A stretch of DNA of 64,000 bases, from positions 310,001 to 374,000 of the forward strand of contig NZ_CP087879.1 in the NCBI RefSeq assembly GCF_021442325.1, given 5' to 3'. The DNA is from Agromyces marinus. GTDB lineage: Bacteria > Actinomycetota > Actinomycetes > Actinomycetales > Microbacteriaceae. Under the pieces are notes generated by a model that saw only the letters and a list, made by a program, of their open reading frames with translations, did no database searches and was not told where the DNA came from. Positions 38,099 through 46,850 of the stretch are shown one piece after another; within the stretch, counting starts at the first letter, position 1; every line of letters starts with the position of its first letter. The position numbers were made by a program, and so were the translations under genes.

Positions 38099-38694
38099 GT
38101 CTCCAGGTCATCGAGGCGTAGGGTCCCGGCGGCATCAGGGAGGGACTCGAAGTGCGCGATCACAGCTGAAATGCTCGGGCGGTCCTTGGGCGTGACGTCT
38201 GAGCCCTGTGCATCGAGCACGAGGGTGTCCGTCACGTCGCGGCAGAAGTAGGCAGACACGGAGGCGGTGCCGGAACTCTCCTCGCGGTCCGCTAGACGCG
38301 CACCGAACACATGAGGAGCGCCGGTTGTTCTGAGCTCGGCCTCATCCAAGAGCCGGAACTCATCGATGAACTGCTCGGCGAGGTTCTTTCCCACGACATC
38401 GGAGATGCGCTCCGGATCGACGCCGCCCTCGGACGCGATCAATGTGGACATCGCGCTGTACGCCTCGTACGCCTCCACCGCCGCCGCGAGCGCCTCCTCG
38501 TCCGACGCGAAGATCGGCTCGGCGGTCGACCCGTCGGCCGTCTCGGCGGGCGGCGCGGTGCGCGGTTCGCCGCCCGGCGCGCTCGCGACCGCGCACGCGG
38601 TCGTGCCGATGAGCAGAGCGCACGCGATGGCGGCGATGGCGGCGCGCTGCGGCATCCGCCCGGGTCTGCTGGTGGGGGCGGATGACGCGGGCAT
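38071..38694 (-). CDS. putative lipoprotein
   Basis: This 207-residue protein has a lipoprotein signal: RAAIAAIACALLIGTTAC, with the lipidated Cys around residue 34. The mature part is polar and acidic. Its first 35 residues are a flexible linker rich in Ala, Pro, Thr and Glu. The remaining domain (about 150 residues) has no recognised motif; it includes DEEALAAAVEAYEAYSAMST and later ISDVVGKNLAEQF. ATG at 38694 is used; ATG at 38655 is a possible shorter start with equal signal quality. The gene overlaps the secreted Thr/Pro-rich protein gene by 28 nt. They probably act together outside the membrane. Confidence 0.7.
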   Translation of the reverse strand: MPASSAPTSRPGRMPQRAAIAAIACALLIGTTACAVASAPGGEPRTAPPAETADGSTAEPIFASDEEALAAAVEAYEAYSAMSTLIASEGGVDPERISDVVGKNLAEQFIDEFRLLDEAELRTTGAPHVFGARLADREESSGTASVSAYFCRDVTDTLVLDAQGSDVTPKDRPSISAVIAHFESLPDAAGTLRLDDLETWEDASFCE

Positions 38695-38776
38695 GCGCTT
38701 CACGCTAGGCGACGGCGGGCCTCGGTGGTGACGGTTATCCCCAGCCGAACGGGGCGGTGCGGCTGGAGCGCGGGCG

Positions 38777-39142
38777 CTACCCGCTCGCCGAGTCCTGACG
38801 GGCATCGCGCGGCGCCGGCGAGGCGGCATCCGCCCCTGCGCCGTCCACACCGTCGACGCCGTCTGCACCATCGACGCCGTCCATGCCGTCGAGCGCCGCA
38901 TCCTCCGCTTCGTCGTCGACCGTGACGGCCGGCGTCTCGCGGTGCCTGGCCGCGTAGAGGTCGCTCGCGAGCTGCTCGCGCGACGCGCGCAGGAAGATCA
39001 GCGACGCGCTGAACCCGAAGAGGGCGGCGACGAGCACCGCGATCCACGGGGTGACCCCGGCGATGAGCAGGACCGCGAGCGGGGCCGCGAACAGCAGCAC
39101 GCGCAGCAGCGTGTAGCGGAGCCAGGCGGGGAGGGCGTTCAC
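38777..39142 (-). CDS. DUF4229 membrane protein
   Basis: This 121-residue protein has two membrane helices (about residues 10-30 and 32-50, in YTLLRVLLFAAPLAVLLIAG and PWIAVLVAALFGFSASLIFL), then LRASREQLASDLYAARHRE. The start WLRYTLLRVLLFA and the SREQLASDLYAAR segment are typical of DUF4229 proteins, often found beside menD in actinobacteria. The C-terminal tail is acidic with a repeated D-G-V/A/M pattern, encoded by an imperfect short repeat. GTG at 39142 is 6 nt after TACACT. It is divergent from the PLDc_N gene. Function unknown. Confidence 0.8.
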   Translation of the reverse strand: MNALPAWLRYTLLRVLLFAAPLAVLLIAGVTPWIAVLVAALFGFSASLIFLRASREQLASDLYAARHRETPAVTVDDEAEDAALDGMDGVDGADGVDGVDGAGADAASPAPRDARQDSASG

Positions 39143-39148
39143 CCGTTC

Positions 39149-39154
39149 AGTGTA
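39149..39154 (-). promoter_or_regulatory. -10 box of the DUF4229 gene (leaderless)
   Basis: The minus strand reads TACACT, 6 nt before the GTG at 39142. Confidence 0.45.
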
Positions 39155-39204
39155 GGCGGCGCAGTCTGGGTGCCCGCTCCCAGCCGAACGTGATGCGGCA
39201 CGCC

Positions 39205-39210
39205 TACAAT
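39205..39210 (+). promoter_or_regulatory. -10 box of the PLDc_N gene/menD unit (leaderless)
   Basis: TACAAT lies 6 nt before the ATG at 39217; it would also transcribe menD. Confidence 0.5.
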
Positions 39211-39216
39211 CGAGCC

Positions 39217-39666
39217 ATGGTCCGCCTCTGGTTGATCGCAGGCGTCGCCGCCGTGGTCTTCACGATCTATGCGGCGGTCGACTGCGCGTTGTTCGATCGC
39301 ACCCGCATCCGCGGGCTCGCCCGCGGATGGTGGATCGTGGTGATCCTGTTCGTTCCCGTGATCGGTGCGGCGCTGTGGTTCATCGTGGGCCGCGGTCGTG
39401 CGCCGAGGGTCGGGCAGGTCGGCCGTCACAGCAACGCGCCCGACGACGACCCCGACTTCCTGCGCCGGCTGCGCGCCGACGCGGAGCACGAGGAGCGGAT
39501 CCGTCGGCTCGAGCAGGAACTCGAGCAGCTCGACCAGGAGCAGGGCGGCGATGCCGACGGTCCGCGCGCCCCGCGCCCTGACGACGCGCTCGGCACCGAC
39601 CGCCGGCGCAACGACGGCACCGACGGCCCCGGTGAGGCGGGCCCTTCGGGTCGGCCGAATGGCTGA
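39217..39666 (+). CDS. PLDc_N (phospholipase D-nuclease N-terminal) domain membrane protein
   Basis: This 149-residue protein has two membrane helices ([19 protein letters not shown] and [20 protein letters not shown]), typical of the PLDc_N domain. It has no HKD catalytic motif, so it is not a phospholipase. The rest is cytoplasmic: a charged region with a coiled-coil-like stretch (about residues 80-110, containing [19 protein letters not shown]) and an Asp/Gly/Arg-rich tail. ATG at 39217 is 6 nt after TACAAT. Its last 8 nt overlap menD, so the two are translationally coupled. The gene order PLDc_N-menD is common in actinobacteria. Confidence 0.85.
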   Translation: MVRLWLIAGVAAVVFTIYAAVDCALFDRTRIRGLARGWWIVVILFVPVIGAALWFIVGRGRAPRVGQVGRHSNAPDDDPDFLRRLRADAEHEERIRRLEQELEQLDQEQGGDADGPRAPRPDDALGTDRRRNDGTDGPGEAGPSGRPNG

Positions 39667-41509
39667 CGGCCTCTCGTTCGCAAGTCCCGCCACTGCCTGG
39701 TCGCTCGGGCTGCTCTCGGAGTTCGTGCGCGCCGGGGTCGTGGATGTCGTCGTCGCTCCGGGTTCGCGTTCGCAGGCGCTCGCACTGGCCGCGGCCGAGC
39801 TCGAGCGCGTCGGCGCCATCCGCCTGCACGTCAGGATCGACGAGCGCGGTGCGGGGTTCCTCGCCATCGGGCTCGCCGTCGAGACGGGCCGTCCGACGGT
39901 GGTCGTGACCACGTCGGGCACGGCGGTCGCGAACCTGCACCCCGCGGTGCTCGAGGCGCATCATTCGGGCGTGCCGGTGATCCTCGCGACGGCCGACCGG
40001 CCCGAGGCGCTGCGCGGCATCCGTTCCAACCAGACGACCGTGCAACCGGGGATCTTCGCGGGCGCGGTGCGCCTCGAGCGCGACGTGCGACCGCCCGAGG
40101 GCGAGCCCGGTGAAGCGGATGCCGCGGCGAGCCTGGCACGCGACGCCGTGCGCGCGGCGCTCGGCGTCGATACTGACGGCGTGCTCGTGCCGCACCCCGG
40201 CCCGGGCCCGGTGCACCTGAACCTGCAGTTCCGGGAGCCGTTGTCGTCGCCCGCAACGATCGACACGGTGCCCGAGGTGCGAGCGGATGCCGCGGCATCC
40301 GTCGCCTCGATCGTCGCCGAGGCGCGTGCCGAGGCGCGCGTCGCGCGGCTCGCGCACGGGCCGCGCACGATCGTCGTCGCGGGGGCCGGCGCCGGGCCCG
40401 AGGCCGAGGAACTGGCGCGTGCCGGCGGGTGGCCGCTCCTCGCGGAGGTGACGAGCGGGTCGCGGTTCGGGCCGAACCTCGTGGTCGCCTACCGGGAACT
40501 CCTGGCCGAGCCGGGGTTCGGCGACGAGGTCGAGCGGGTGGTCGTGTTCGGGCATCCCACGCTCTCCCGCGAGGTCCCGGCGCTCGTGCAGCGCGACGGC
40601 GTCGAGACGATCGCGGTCGCACCGTACGGCATCGAGTGGTTCAACCCGGGGCACGCCGTCGACCGGTTCGAACGCGCGGTCGCGGTCGAGGCGCATGAGC
40701 CGACGCCCGAGGAGCGGGCATGGACCGGTCGCTGGGTTCGCGCGAGCCGGATCCTGCTCGACCGGCGCGACGCCGAACCCGGGGCCGGCGGCACGGCGGG
40801 CACGGCGGGCACGGGCACCGGGCCGGGCGCCGCGGAACCGCTCCGCAGCGGCGTCGACGAGACCGGGCACGTCAGCGACTACGCCGCGCAGCGCGCCTAC
40901 CTGAAGGACCAGCTCGCCAGGATCCGCCGCCCCATCGACCGGCGCATGCTCGTCGAGGCGCTCTGGGCCGCGACCTGGCCGCACGACCGGCTCGTGCTCG
41001 GTGCGTCGCGGCTCATCCGCGACGCCGACCGCAACGTGCCCGGCCGACGCATCCCGGTGCACTCGAACCGCGGTCTCGCGGGCATCGACGGCACGGTCGC
41101 GACCGCGATCGGCATCGCCGTCGCGAGCCAGACCGCGGCGCCGGGCGCGACCGCGGCGCCGGGCGAGACCGCGACCGGCACCACGCGCGCGCTCATCGGC
41201 GACCTCACGCTGCTGCACGACGTCGGCTCCCTGCTGCGCGCCACGGGCGAGCCCGCGCCGCGTGTGCTCGTCATCGTCGGCAACGACGGCGGCGGCACGA
41301 TCTTCGACGCGCTCGAGGTCGCGGCATCCGCCCCGGCCGACGCGTTCGACCGCGTCCAGTACACCCCGCCGCACGCGGTCGACCTCGCCGCACTCGCGAG
41401 TGCCTACGGCTGGGAGTACCGTCGCGCGACCACGCGCGGCGAGCTCGACGAAGCGCTCGGCACGTCGGTGACGGGGCCCACGCTGCTCGAGGTGCCGCTG
41501 GAACGCTGA
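39659..41509 (+). CDS. menD: 2-succinyl-5-enolpyruvyl-6-hydroxy-3-cyclohexene-1-carboxylate synthase
   Basis: MenD is the ThDP-dependent enzyme that joins 2-oxoglutarate to isochorismate. The N-terminal domain has [20 protein letters not shown] and the catalytic-Glu region [19 protein letters not shown]. The ThDP-binding part is in the C-terminal third: [14 protein letters not shown] and [12 protein letters not shown]. At 616 residues it exceeds the usual 550-580; the excess is a Gly/Thr/Ala-rich insertion around residues 375-400 and a second Ala/Gly-rich loop near residue 500. ATG at 39659 overlaps the PLDc_N gene by 8 nt. Confidence 0.95.
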   Translation: MADGLSFASPATAWSLGLLSEFVRAGVVDVVVAPGSRSQALALAAAELERVGAIRLHVRIDERGAGFLAIGLAVETGRPTVVVTTSGTAVANLHPAVLEAHHSGVPVILATADRPEALRGIRSNQTTVQPGIFAGAVRLERDVRPPEGEPGEADAAASLARDAVRAALGVDTDGVLVPHPGPGPVHLNLQFREPLSSPATIDTVPEVRADAAASVASIVAEARAEARVARLAHGPRTIVVAGAGAGPEAEELARAGGWPLLAEVTSGSRFGPNLVVAYRELLAEPGFGDEVERVVVFGHPTLSREVPALVQRDGVETIAVAPYGIEWFNPGHAVDRFERAVAVEAHEPTPEERAWTGRWVRASRILLDRRDAEPGAGGTAGTAGTGTGPGAAEPLRSGVDETGHVSDYAAQRAYLKDQLARIRRPIDRRMLVEALWAATWPHDRLVLGASRLIRDADRNVPGRRIPVHSNRGLAGIDGTVATAIGIAVASQTAAPGATAAPGETATGTTRALIGDLTLLHDVGSLLRATGEPAPRVLVIVGNDGGGTIFDALEVAASAPADAFDRVQYTPPHAVDLAALASAYGWEYRRATTRGELDEALGTSVTGPTLLEVPLER

Positions 41510-41588
41510 GCGGGGCCTTGCCGTGGCATCCGCTGCGCATCGATGATGGGGGAACGCCGCGGGCGACGCGGCCGGCGAGGGGAGCGAC

Positions 41589-42446
41589 GTGGGGCAGGAG
41601 ACGTACTGGGCGAGCGACCCGTCCGAACTGCTGAGGGTTCGCGAGGGGTTCCGGCTCGACGAGGTCGACCCGCGCGGCACTCCCGGGATCGACGCCGACA
41701 AGGCCGCCGGGCACGCCGCGCTCGCCGAAGGCGCCGGCATCCTCGCCGAACTGCAGGAGAAGCTGTACGCGGGCAACCAGATGGGCGACGACCCGCGTCG
41801 CGTGCTGCTCGTGCTCCAGGCGATGGACACCGCGGGCAAGGGCGGCATCGTCAAGCACGTCGTCGGCGCCGTCGACCCGCAGGGCGTACACCTCGCCGCG
41901 TTCAAGAAGCCGACCGAGGAGGAACTCGCGCACGACTTCCTCTGGCGGGTGCGCAAGCAGGTCCCCGCCGCCGGGCGCATCGGCGTGTTCGACCGGTCGC
42001 ACTACGAGGACGTGCTCATCGGGCGCGTCCGCGGACTCGCCCCGCCCGACGAGATCGAGCGGCGCTACGGCGCGATCAACGCGTTCGAGGCCGAGCTCGC
42101 GGCATCCCACACGACGATCGTCAAGGTCATGCTGCACATCTCGATGGACGAGCAGCGGGAGCGACTGCTCGAACGACTCGATCGCGCCGACAAGCACTGG
42201 AAGTTCAACCCCGGCGACATCGACGAACGACAGCTCGCGCCGGCGTACCGGGACGCCTACCAGGTCGTGTTCGAGCGCACCTCGACGGAGGTCGCGCCGT
42301 GGCACGTGATCCCCGCCGACCGCAAGTGGTACGCGCGGCTCGCGGTGCAGCACCTGCTCATCGACGCGCTCGAGGGGCTCTCGCTCGAATGGCCGGCGGC
42401 CGACTTCGACGTCGCGGAGCAGCGGGCGCGGCTCCTGGGAAGCTAG
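41589..42446 (+). CDS. polyphosphate kinase 2 family protein
   Basis: PPK2 enzymes transfer phosphate between polyphosphate and nucleotides. Walker A is LQAMDTAGKGGIVKHVVG, Walker B is FDRSHYEDVLIGRVRG, and the lid region is RLDRADKHWKFNPGDIDER. The single-domain length (285 residues) fits the class that phosphorylates nucleoside mono- or diphosphates; the exact class cannot be decided here. GTG at 41589 follows GAGGGGAG. It stands between menD and the convergent menF without visible linkage to quinone synthesis. Confidence 0.93.
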   Translation: MGQETYWASDPSELLRVREGFRLDEVDPRGTPGIDADKAAGHAALAEGAGILAELQEKLYAGNQMGDDPRRVLLVLQAMDTAGKGGIVKHVVGAVDPQGVHLAAFKKPTEEELAHDFLWRVRKQVPAAGRIGVFDRSHYEDVLIGRVRGLAPPDEIERRYGAINAFEAELAASHTTIVKVMLHISMDEQRERLLERLDRADKHWKFNPGDIDERQLAPAYRDAYQVVFERTSTEVAPWHVIPADRKWYARLAVQHLLIDALEGLSLEWPAADFDVAEQRARLLGS

Positions 42447-42480
42447 GCCGAGCGCCCCGCGCGCCCCGGCAGGTGCGGGC

Positions 42481-43830
42481 TCAGCCGATCACGGGCGAGG
42501 GCGGCGGCGCACCGAACGCCTCGACGATCGGGCGGAACTTCATGTCGGTCTCCGCGAGCTCGTCGTCGGGCACCGAGTCGTGGACGATGCCGCACCCGGC
42601 ATATGCGCGCACCGCGCCATCCGCCGAAACCTGCGCGCAGCGCAGGGCGATCGCCCACTCGCCGTCGCCCGCCGCGTCGACCCACCCGACCGGACCCGAG
42701 TAGCGACCCCGATCGAAGCCCTCGAGTTCGGCGATCGCCGCGAGGGCGAGGTCGCGGGGCGTGCCCGCGACCGCGGCCGTCGGATGCACCGCGCGCACGA
42801 GGTCGAGCGAGTTCGACCCGTCGCCCAGCGTGCCCTTCAGGTCGGTCGCGAGGTGCCACAGGTTCGGCAGTTGCAGCGTGAACGGCTCGGGGCTCGTGTC
42901 GAGCCGTGCCGTGTGCGGTTCGAGCGTCGCGACGGCGCTCTCGACCGCGAGCGCGTGCTCGGCGAGGTCCTTCGTCGACGTCGCGAGGCGGGCCGCCCGG
43001 TCGCGGTCGGATGCCGCATCACGACCCCGAGGCGCGGTGCCGGCGAGCACCCGCGCCGAGACCGTGCCGTGGTCGACGCGGACCAGGGTCTCGGGGCTCG
43101 CGCCGATCAGGCCGTCGACCGCGAACACCCACGTGTCGGGGTAGTCGTCGGCGAGCTTGGCGAGCGCGGCGCGCAGCCCGGCATCCTCGTGCAGTTCGCC
43201 CACGATCTCGCGGGCGAGCACGACCTTCTGGAACCGGCCGCCGTCGATGCGGCGGACGGCTTCGGCGACCGCGTCGGTGTATGCCTCAGGCGGCATGGCG
43301 CCCGGCGTGAAGCGCACGCGCGGCACGTCGCGCTTCGGCGCGGGCGCGGGAAGCTCGATCAGGTCCGGTTGGTCGGGGGCGCCGGGGCGGTCGTGCTGCG
43401 GCGGTGCGCCCGGTGCAGCGGATGCCGCGGCATCCGTCGTCTCGATGCGCGTGACCCACGCCCGACCGTCCCGGCGCCCGACGACGACCTCGGGCACGAC
43501 GAGCACGCTCGTCGCGGCCGACTCGTCGGCGAACGCGATCGCACCGAACGCGACGAGGCCGCTGCCGGGTAGGCCCACGCGATCGTCGACGTCGGCCGCG
43601 CGCGCGAGCGCGCGCCAGGCGCGGGCGGCGTCCGAGATGCGGTCGGGCCCGTGCGTCTCGATGCGGAGCACCTCGCCGAGGCCGATGATGCCCTCGCCGC
43701 GGCGCATCCAGAGCAGCGGATGCCTCGGATCGAGGCGCGGCACGAGCGGTGCGGTGTCGTCGACGGGGACGGTGCGGACGCGCAACCCGATGGGGGTGGC
43801 GGCGGGCGCCGCGGCATCCGTTCGCGTCAC
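42481..43830 (-). CDS. menF: isochorismate synthase
   Basis: This enzyme converts chorismate to isochorismate, the entry step of the menaquinone route. It has the chorismate-binding fold: GRFQKVVLAREIVGELHEDA contains the catalytic-base lysine, and IGASPETLVRVDHGTVSARVLAGT and IAELEGFDRGRYSGPVGWVD follow in family order. Length is 449 residues with a Pro/Ala-rich loop around residues 135-165. The context (menD, menC, menE nearby) supports a menaquinone rather than siderophore role. GTG at 43830 is preceded by a short gap from the DUF427 gene on the same strand. Confidence 0.92.
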   Translation of the reverse strand: MTRTDAAAPAATPIGLRVRTVPVDDTAPLVPRLDPRHPLLWMRRGEGIIGLGEVLRIETHGPDRISDAARAWRALARAADVDDRVGLPGSGLVAFGAIAFADESAATSVLVVPEVVVGRRDGRAWVTRIETTDAAASAAPGAPPQHDRPGAPDQPDLIELPAPAPKRDVPRVRFTPGAMPPEAYTDAVAEAVRRIDGGRFQKVVLAREIVGELHEDAGLRAALAKLADDYPDTWVFAVDGLIGASPETLVRVDHGTVSARVLAGTAPRGRDAASDRDRAARLATSTKDLAEHALAVESAVATLEPHTARLDTSPEPFTLQLPNLWHLATDLKGTLGDGSNSLDLVRAVHPTAAVAGTPRDLALAAIAELEGFDRGRYSGPVGWVDAAGDGEWAIALRCAQVSADGAVRAYAGCGIVHDSVPDDELAETDMKFRPIVEAFGAPPPSPVIG

Positions 43831-43858
43831 CGGACCAGCCTACGCCGGGGCCGCCGGC

Positions 43859-44143
43859 TCAGGCTGCGACGACCTCGACGCCGTGCCAGAACGCGACGTA
43901 CTCGCGGATCTCGGACGCCGCCTCGAGCGGCGTCTCGTAGGTCCAGGCGGCGTTCGGGTTGCGCTTGCCGTCGACCTCGAGGTGGAAGTAGTTCGCGGTG
44001 CCCTTCCAGTGGCACACGGTGCGGTTGTCGCTGGGGACGAAGAACTCGGGGTGGATCGCGTCGCGAGGGAAGTAGTGATTGCCCTCGACGACGACCGTGT
44101 CGTCGGATTCCGCGATGACCGTGCCGTTCCAGATCGCCTTCAT
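43859..44143 (-). CDS. DUF427 domain protein
   Basis: This 94-residue protein is a complete single DUF427 domain. KAIWNGTVIAESDDTVVVEG opens it. HYFPRDAIHPEFFVPSDNRT and CHWKGTANYFHLEV are the conserved core, and AWTYETPLEAASEIREYVAF closes it. The fold is a small beta barrel of unknown activity. ATG at 44143 gives the canonical start; a longer frame to 44176 has no support. It is 28 nt upstream of menF on the same strand and divergent from menG, with a palindromic element between. Confidence 0.92.
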   Translation of the reverse strand: MKAIWNGTVIAESDDTVVVEGNHYFPRDAIHPEFFVPSDNRTVCHWKGTANYFHLEVDGKRNPNAAWTYETPLEAASEIREYVAFWHGVEVVAA

Positions 44144-44231
44144 GCTCGGTGCAACGCGCGCGGGGTGCCGTTCCATTCCCGGAGTCCCGCGCGGCGCCGG
44201 TTCGCGGGTGCGGGTGCGCGGCGTCGCGCGT

Positions 44232-44293
44232 GATGCATGAGAATCCGGCAGATGTGCTCTGTGGAGGGGGCATCGGGTGGAATCTCATGCATC
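44232..44293. repeat. palindromic element, copy B (upstream of menG)
   Basis: GATGCATGAGAATCC (44232-44246) pairs with GGAATCTCATGCATC (44279-44293), 14 of 15 positions. It is the second copy of the element at 36025-36088. The stems are about 90% identical between copies while the 16-nt loops are unrelated. It lies in the 228-nt divergent gap between the DUF427 gene and menG, so a role in control of either gene is possible. Confidence 0.8.
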
Positions 44294-44358
44294 TGCGGCC
44301 GACGGCGTGCGGGCGGCCGGTGGCCGGGGGCGCACGGAACGCGTCCGGCGGGCGACCG

Positions 44359-44364
44359 TAGACT
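44359..44364 (+). promoter_or_regulatory. -10 box of menG (leaderless)
   Basis: TAGACT lies 7 nt before the menG ATG. Confidence 0.5.
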
Positions 44365-44371
44365 CGCTGGC

Positions 44372-45076
44372 ATGACGCGTGCAGACCTCGGCAAGGACCC
44401 CCGTGACGTGTCGGCCATGTTCGACCGGGTCGCGGCGCGGTACGACCGCACCAACGCGGTGCTCTCCGTCGGCAACGCCGCGCTCTGGCGCATCGCGACC
44501 ACGCGGGCCGTCGCGCCGAAGCCGGGGGAGCGCATCCTCGACGTCGCGGCGGGCACGGGCACCTCGAGCGCGAGCCTGGCGAAGTCGGGTGCGAGCGTCG
44601 TCGCCGCCGACTTCTCGCCCGGCATGATCGAGGTCGGCCGCCGGCGCCAGGCGCACGTGCCGAATCTCGTGTTCGTCGAGGCCGACGCGATGAAGCTGCC
44701 GTTCGGCGACGCCGAATTCGACGCGGTCACGATCTCGTTCGGCCTGCGCAACGTGAAGGAGCCGAAGGTCGCGCTCGCCGAGTTCCTGCGGGTGACCAGG
44801 CCCGGCGGGCGCCTCGTGGTGTGCGAGTTCTCGCACCCGCCCGTCGGCGTCGTGCGCGCGGGCTACGACTTCTACCAGAAGGTCGTCATGCCGCCGCTCG
44901 TGAAGCTGTCGAGCTCGAACGACGACGCGTACGAGTACCTGAACGAGTCCATCAACGCGTGGCCGGACCAGCCGCGGCTCGCGGCGTGGGTCCGCGAGGC
45001 CGGGTGGGCGGATGTCGCGTGGCGCAACCTGACCGCGGGAATCGTCGCACTGCACCGCGGTCGCAGGCCCGAGTAG
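44372..45076 (+). CDS. menG: demethylmenaquinone methyltransferase
   Basis: MenG (UbiE family) performs the last step of menaquinone synthesis, SAM-dependent C-methylation. VSAMFDRVAARYDRTNAVLS opens the protein as in UbiE. The SAM-binding site is ERILDVAAGTGTSSASLAKS. FDAVTISFGLRNVKEPKVAL and RPGGRLVVCEFSHPPVG are the two UbiE signatures. Length is 234 residues. ATG at 44372 is 7 nt after TAGACT. It is monocistronic by appearance; the next gene is convergent. Confidence 0.96.
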   Translation: MTRADLGKDPRDVSAMFDRVAARYDRTNAVLSVGNAALWRIATTRAVAPKPGERILDVAAGTGTSSASLAKSGASVVAADFSPGMIEVGRRRQAHVPNLVFVEADAMKLPFGDAEFDAVTISFGLRNVKEPKVALAEFLRVTRPGGRLVVCEFSHPPVGVVRAGYDFYQKVVMPPLVKLSSSNDDAYEYLNESINAWPDQPRLAAWVREAGWADVAWRNLTAGIVALHRGRRPE

Positions 45077-45098
45077 CGCGCAGCGCCCTGCCCTGGCC

Positions 45099-45177
45099 GG
45101 GGAGGACGCCGCGCGCCGCGCGCTGCGCGCCGCTTGCCGCGCGCCGCGAGCCGAGAGCCGACGCCGCGCGCCGCGCG
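45099..45177. repeat. CG-rich low-complexity stretch
   Basis: Between menG and the convergent ABC permease gene, short CGCGCGCCGCG-like words recur several times (for example near 45110, 45140 and 45165). It has no gene and no clean hairpin-plus-T terminator. Confidence 0.5.
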
Positions 45178-45179
45178 GT

Positions 45180-46850
45180 TCAGTCGCTCGTCAGGTCGCG
45201 CCTCCGGAACGCCGCGAGTGCCGCCGCGACGAGTGCCGCCGCGATGCCCGTGAGCGCGAGCATCGCGACGCCGGAGATCTCGTCGGCGGGCGCCTCGCCG
45301 ATGTGCTCGAACGGCGACAGCGAGATCGCCCAGTCGGGGGCGTCGAGCAGCGGTGCGAAGAACCCGAGCAGGAACGCGTAGCCGAACACGACCCACGCGA
45401 GCCCGAGCAGGCGCGGGACCGCCGCGTAGAGCAGCGCGGCGAAGCCGAGCACCGCCCACACGGCCGGTGCGTGCACGACGTGACCGAGGAGCACCTCGCC
45501 GAACAGGTCGCCGTCGCCCGTGCTCGCGACCGCGCCGGTCGCCGTGCCGACGCCGGCCGCGGTGAGCAGCAGCACCGTGCCGAGGGCGGTTGCGGCGACC
45601 CACGACCCGATCCAGGCGGGGCGGCCGACGGCGGTCGCGAGCACCGCCTCGGAGCGTCCGTCGGTCTCCTCCGACCGCAGCGACTGGATCGCGAGGAGCA
45701 CGTAGATGGTCGACGCGAGCGCGAACAGCAGGCCCATCATGCCGAGGTAGCCGGTGAGCAGGTCCTCCTCGCCGCCGAACAGCACGAGCAGTTCGGGCGG
45801 CGCGTCGGCGAAGCCCTCGAGCATCGCGTCGGTGAACGCGCCGTAGACGACCCCGCCGATGAGCAGTGACGCGCTCCACCCGATGATGCTGCCGCGCTGG
45901 AGCCGCAGCGCGAGCGCGAACGGGCTCGAGAGCGCGGCCGATGCGCGGGCGGCGCCGCGGCGGGCGGGCATGAGTCCCGCACCGAGGTCGCGTCGCGTCG
46001 ACAGGGCGTAGCCGACGACGGCGAACACCACGAGGCATCCGATCGACACCGCCAGCGGCGCCCAGGCGTCGTCGGCGAACGGGGCCGCCTTCTGCGACCA
46101 CCCGATGGGGGAGAGCCACGACAGCCAGTCGAGGTCGCCCCCCTGCGCGGCCGACATGTCGCCGAGCCCGCGCACGAGGAAGCTCGCGCCGAGCACGGCG
46201 CCGGCCAGGCCCGCGGCGGTGCGCGAGAACGCGGTGAGCTGGGCGGTCGCCGCGGCGATGCCGGTGAACGCCAGCCCGGCGGCGCCCACGCTCGCGCCGA
46301 ACACGAACGAACCCGCCGCATCGAACTCGAGGGCGGTGAGCAGCGCCCCCATGAGCACCGCGACGGTCAGGTTCATGAGCACGCTGATGCCGATGGCCGC
46401 GGTCAGGGGTGCGTGACGCCCGATGGGGGCGGCCCTGACGAGCTCGGCGCGCCCCGACTGCTCCTCGAGCCGGGTGTGACGCACGACGGTGAGCAGGCTC
46501 ATGAGCGCGGCACCGATGATGAGGTAGAGGCCGTAGGTGCCCGCGAGGAACAGCTCGAGGCTCGGTTCGGCGTCGCCGAATCCGGGGCCCATGAGCAGCG
46601 CGGCGGCGGGGTTCGCCGAGAGGGCGCTGAAGGACGCGAGGTCGGCGGCCGTCGGGAACACGAGCTGCAGCACGTTCGCGAAGTAGGCGAGCAGCATGGT
46701 CAGCCCGAGCGTCCAGCCGAAGAACCGGATCCGGTCGCGGCGCAGCATGAACCGGAGCAGCCGGAGGGTGCCGACGAGCGGCCCCCGGCCGGTGCGAGCG
46801 GATGCCGCCGGAGCGCTCGACTGCGGCGCCGGCGCGATCGTCGTGGTCAT
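45180..46850 (-). CDS. ABC exporter permease
   Basis: This 556-residue protein is the membrane part of an ABC-2-like exporter of the type that has two six-helix halves. Hydrophobic helices are visible through both halves, with LEEQSGRAELVRAAPIGRHA and RSEETDGRSEAVLATAVGRP as matching cytoplasmic coupling loops (each with E-x-x-x-R-x-E). It resembles exporters of antibiotics or polyketides found beside TetR genes. ATG at 46850 shares one base with the ATPase stop (TGATG). Regulation is probably by the TetR protein encoded upstream. Substrate unknown. Confidence 0.88.
   Translation of the reverse strand: MTTTIAPAPQSSAPAASARTGRGPLVGTLRLLRFMLRRDRIRFFGWTLGLTMLLAYFANVLQLVFPTAADLASFSALSANPAAALLMGPGFGDAEPSLELFLAGTYGLYLIIGAALMSLLTVVRHTRLEEQSGRAELVRAAPIGRHAPLTAAIGISVLMNLTVAVLMGALLTALEFDAAGSFVFGASVGAAGLAFTGIAAATAQLTAFSRTAAGLAGAVLGASFLVRGLGDMSAAQGGDLDWLSWLSPIGWSQKAAPFADDAWAPLAVSIGCLVVFAVVGYALSTRRDLGAGLMPARRGAARASAALSSPFALALRLQRGSIIGWSASLLIGGVVYGAFTDAMLEGFADAPPELLVLFGGEEDLLTGYLGMMGLLFALASTIYVLLAIQSLRSEETDGRSEAVLATAVGRPAWIGSWVAATALGTVLLLTAAGVGTATGAVASTGDGDLFGEVLLGHVVHAPAVWAVLGFAALLYAAVPRLLGLAWVVFGYAFLLGFFAPLLDAPDWAISLSPFEHIGEAPADEISGVAMLALTGIAAALVAAALAAFRRRDLTSD

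Noticed and set aside
39217..39666. Phospholipase D activity of the PLDc_N protein
   Set aside because: The HKD catalytic motif is missing; only the N-terminal membrane domain is present.
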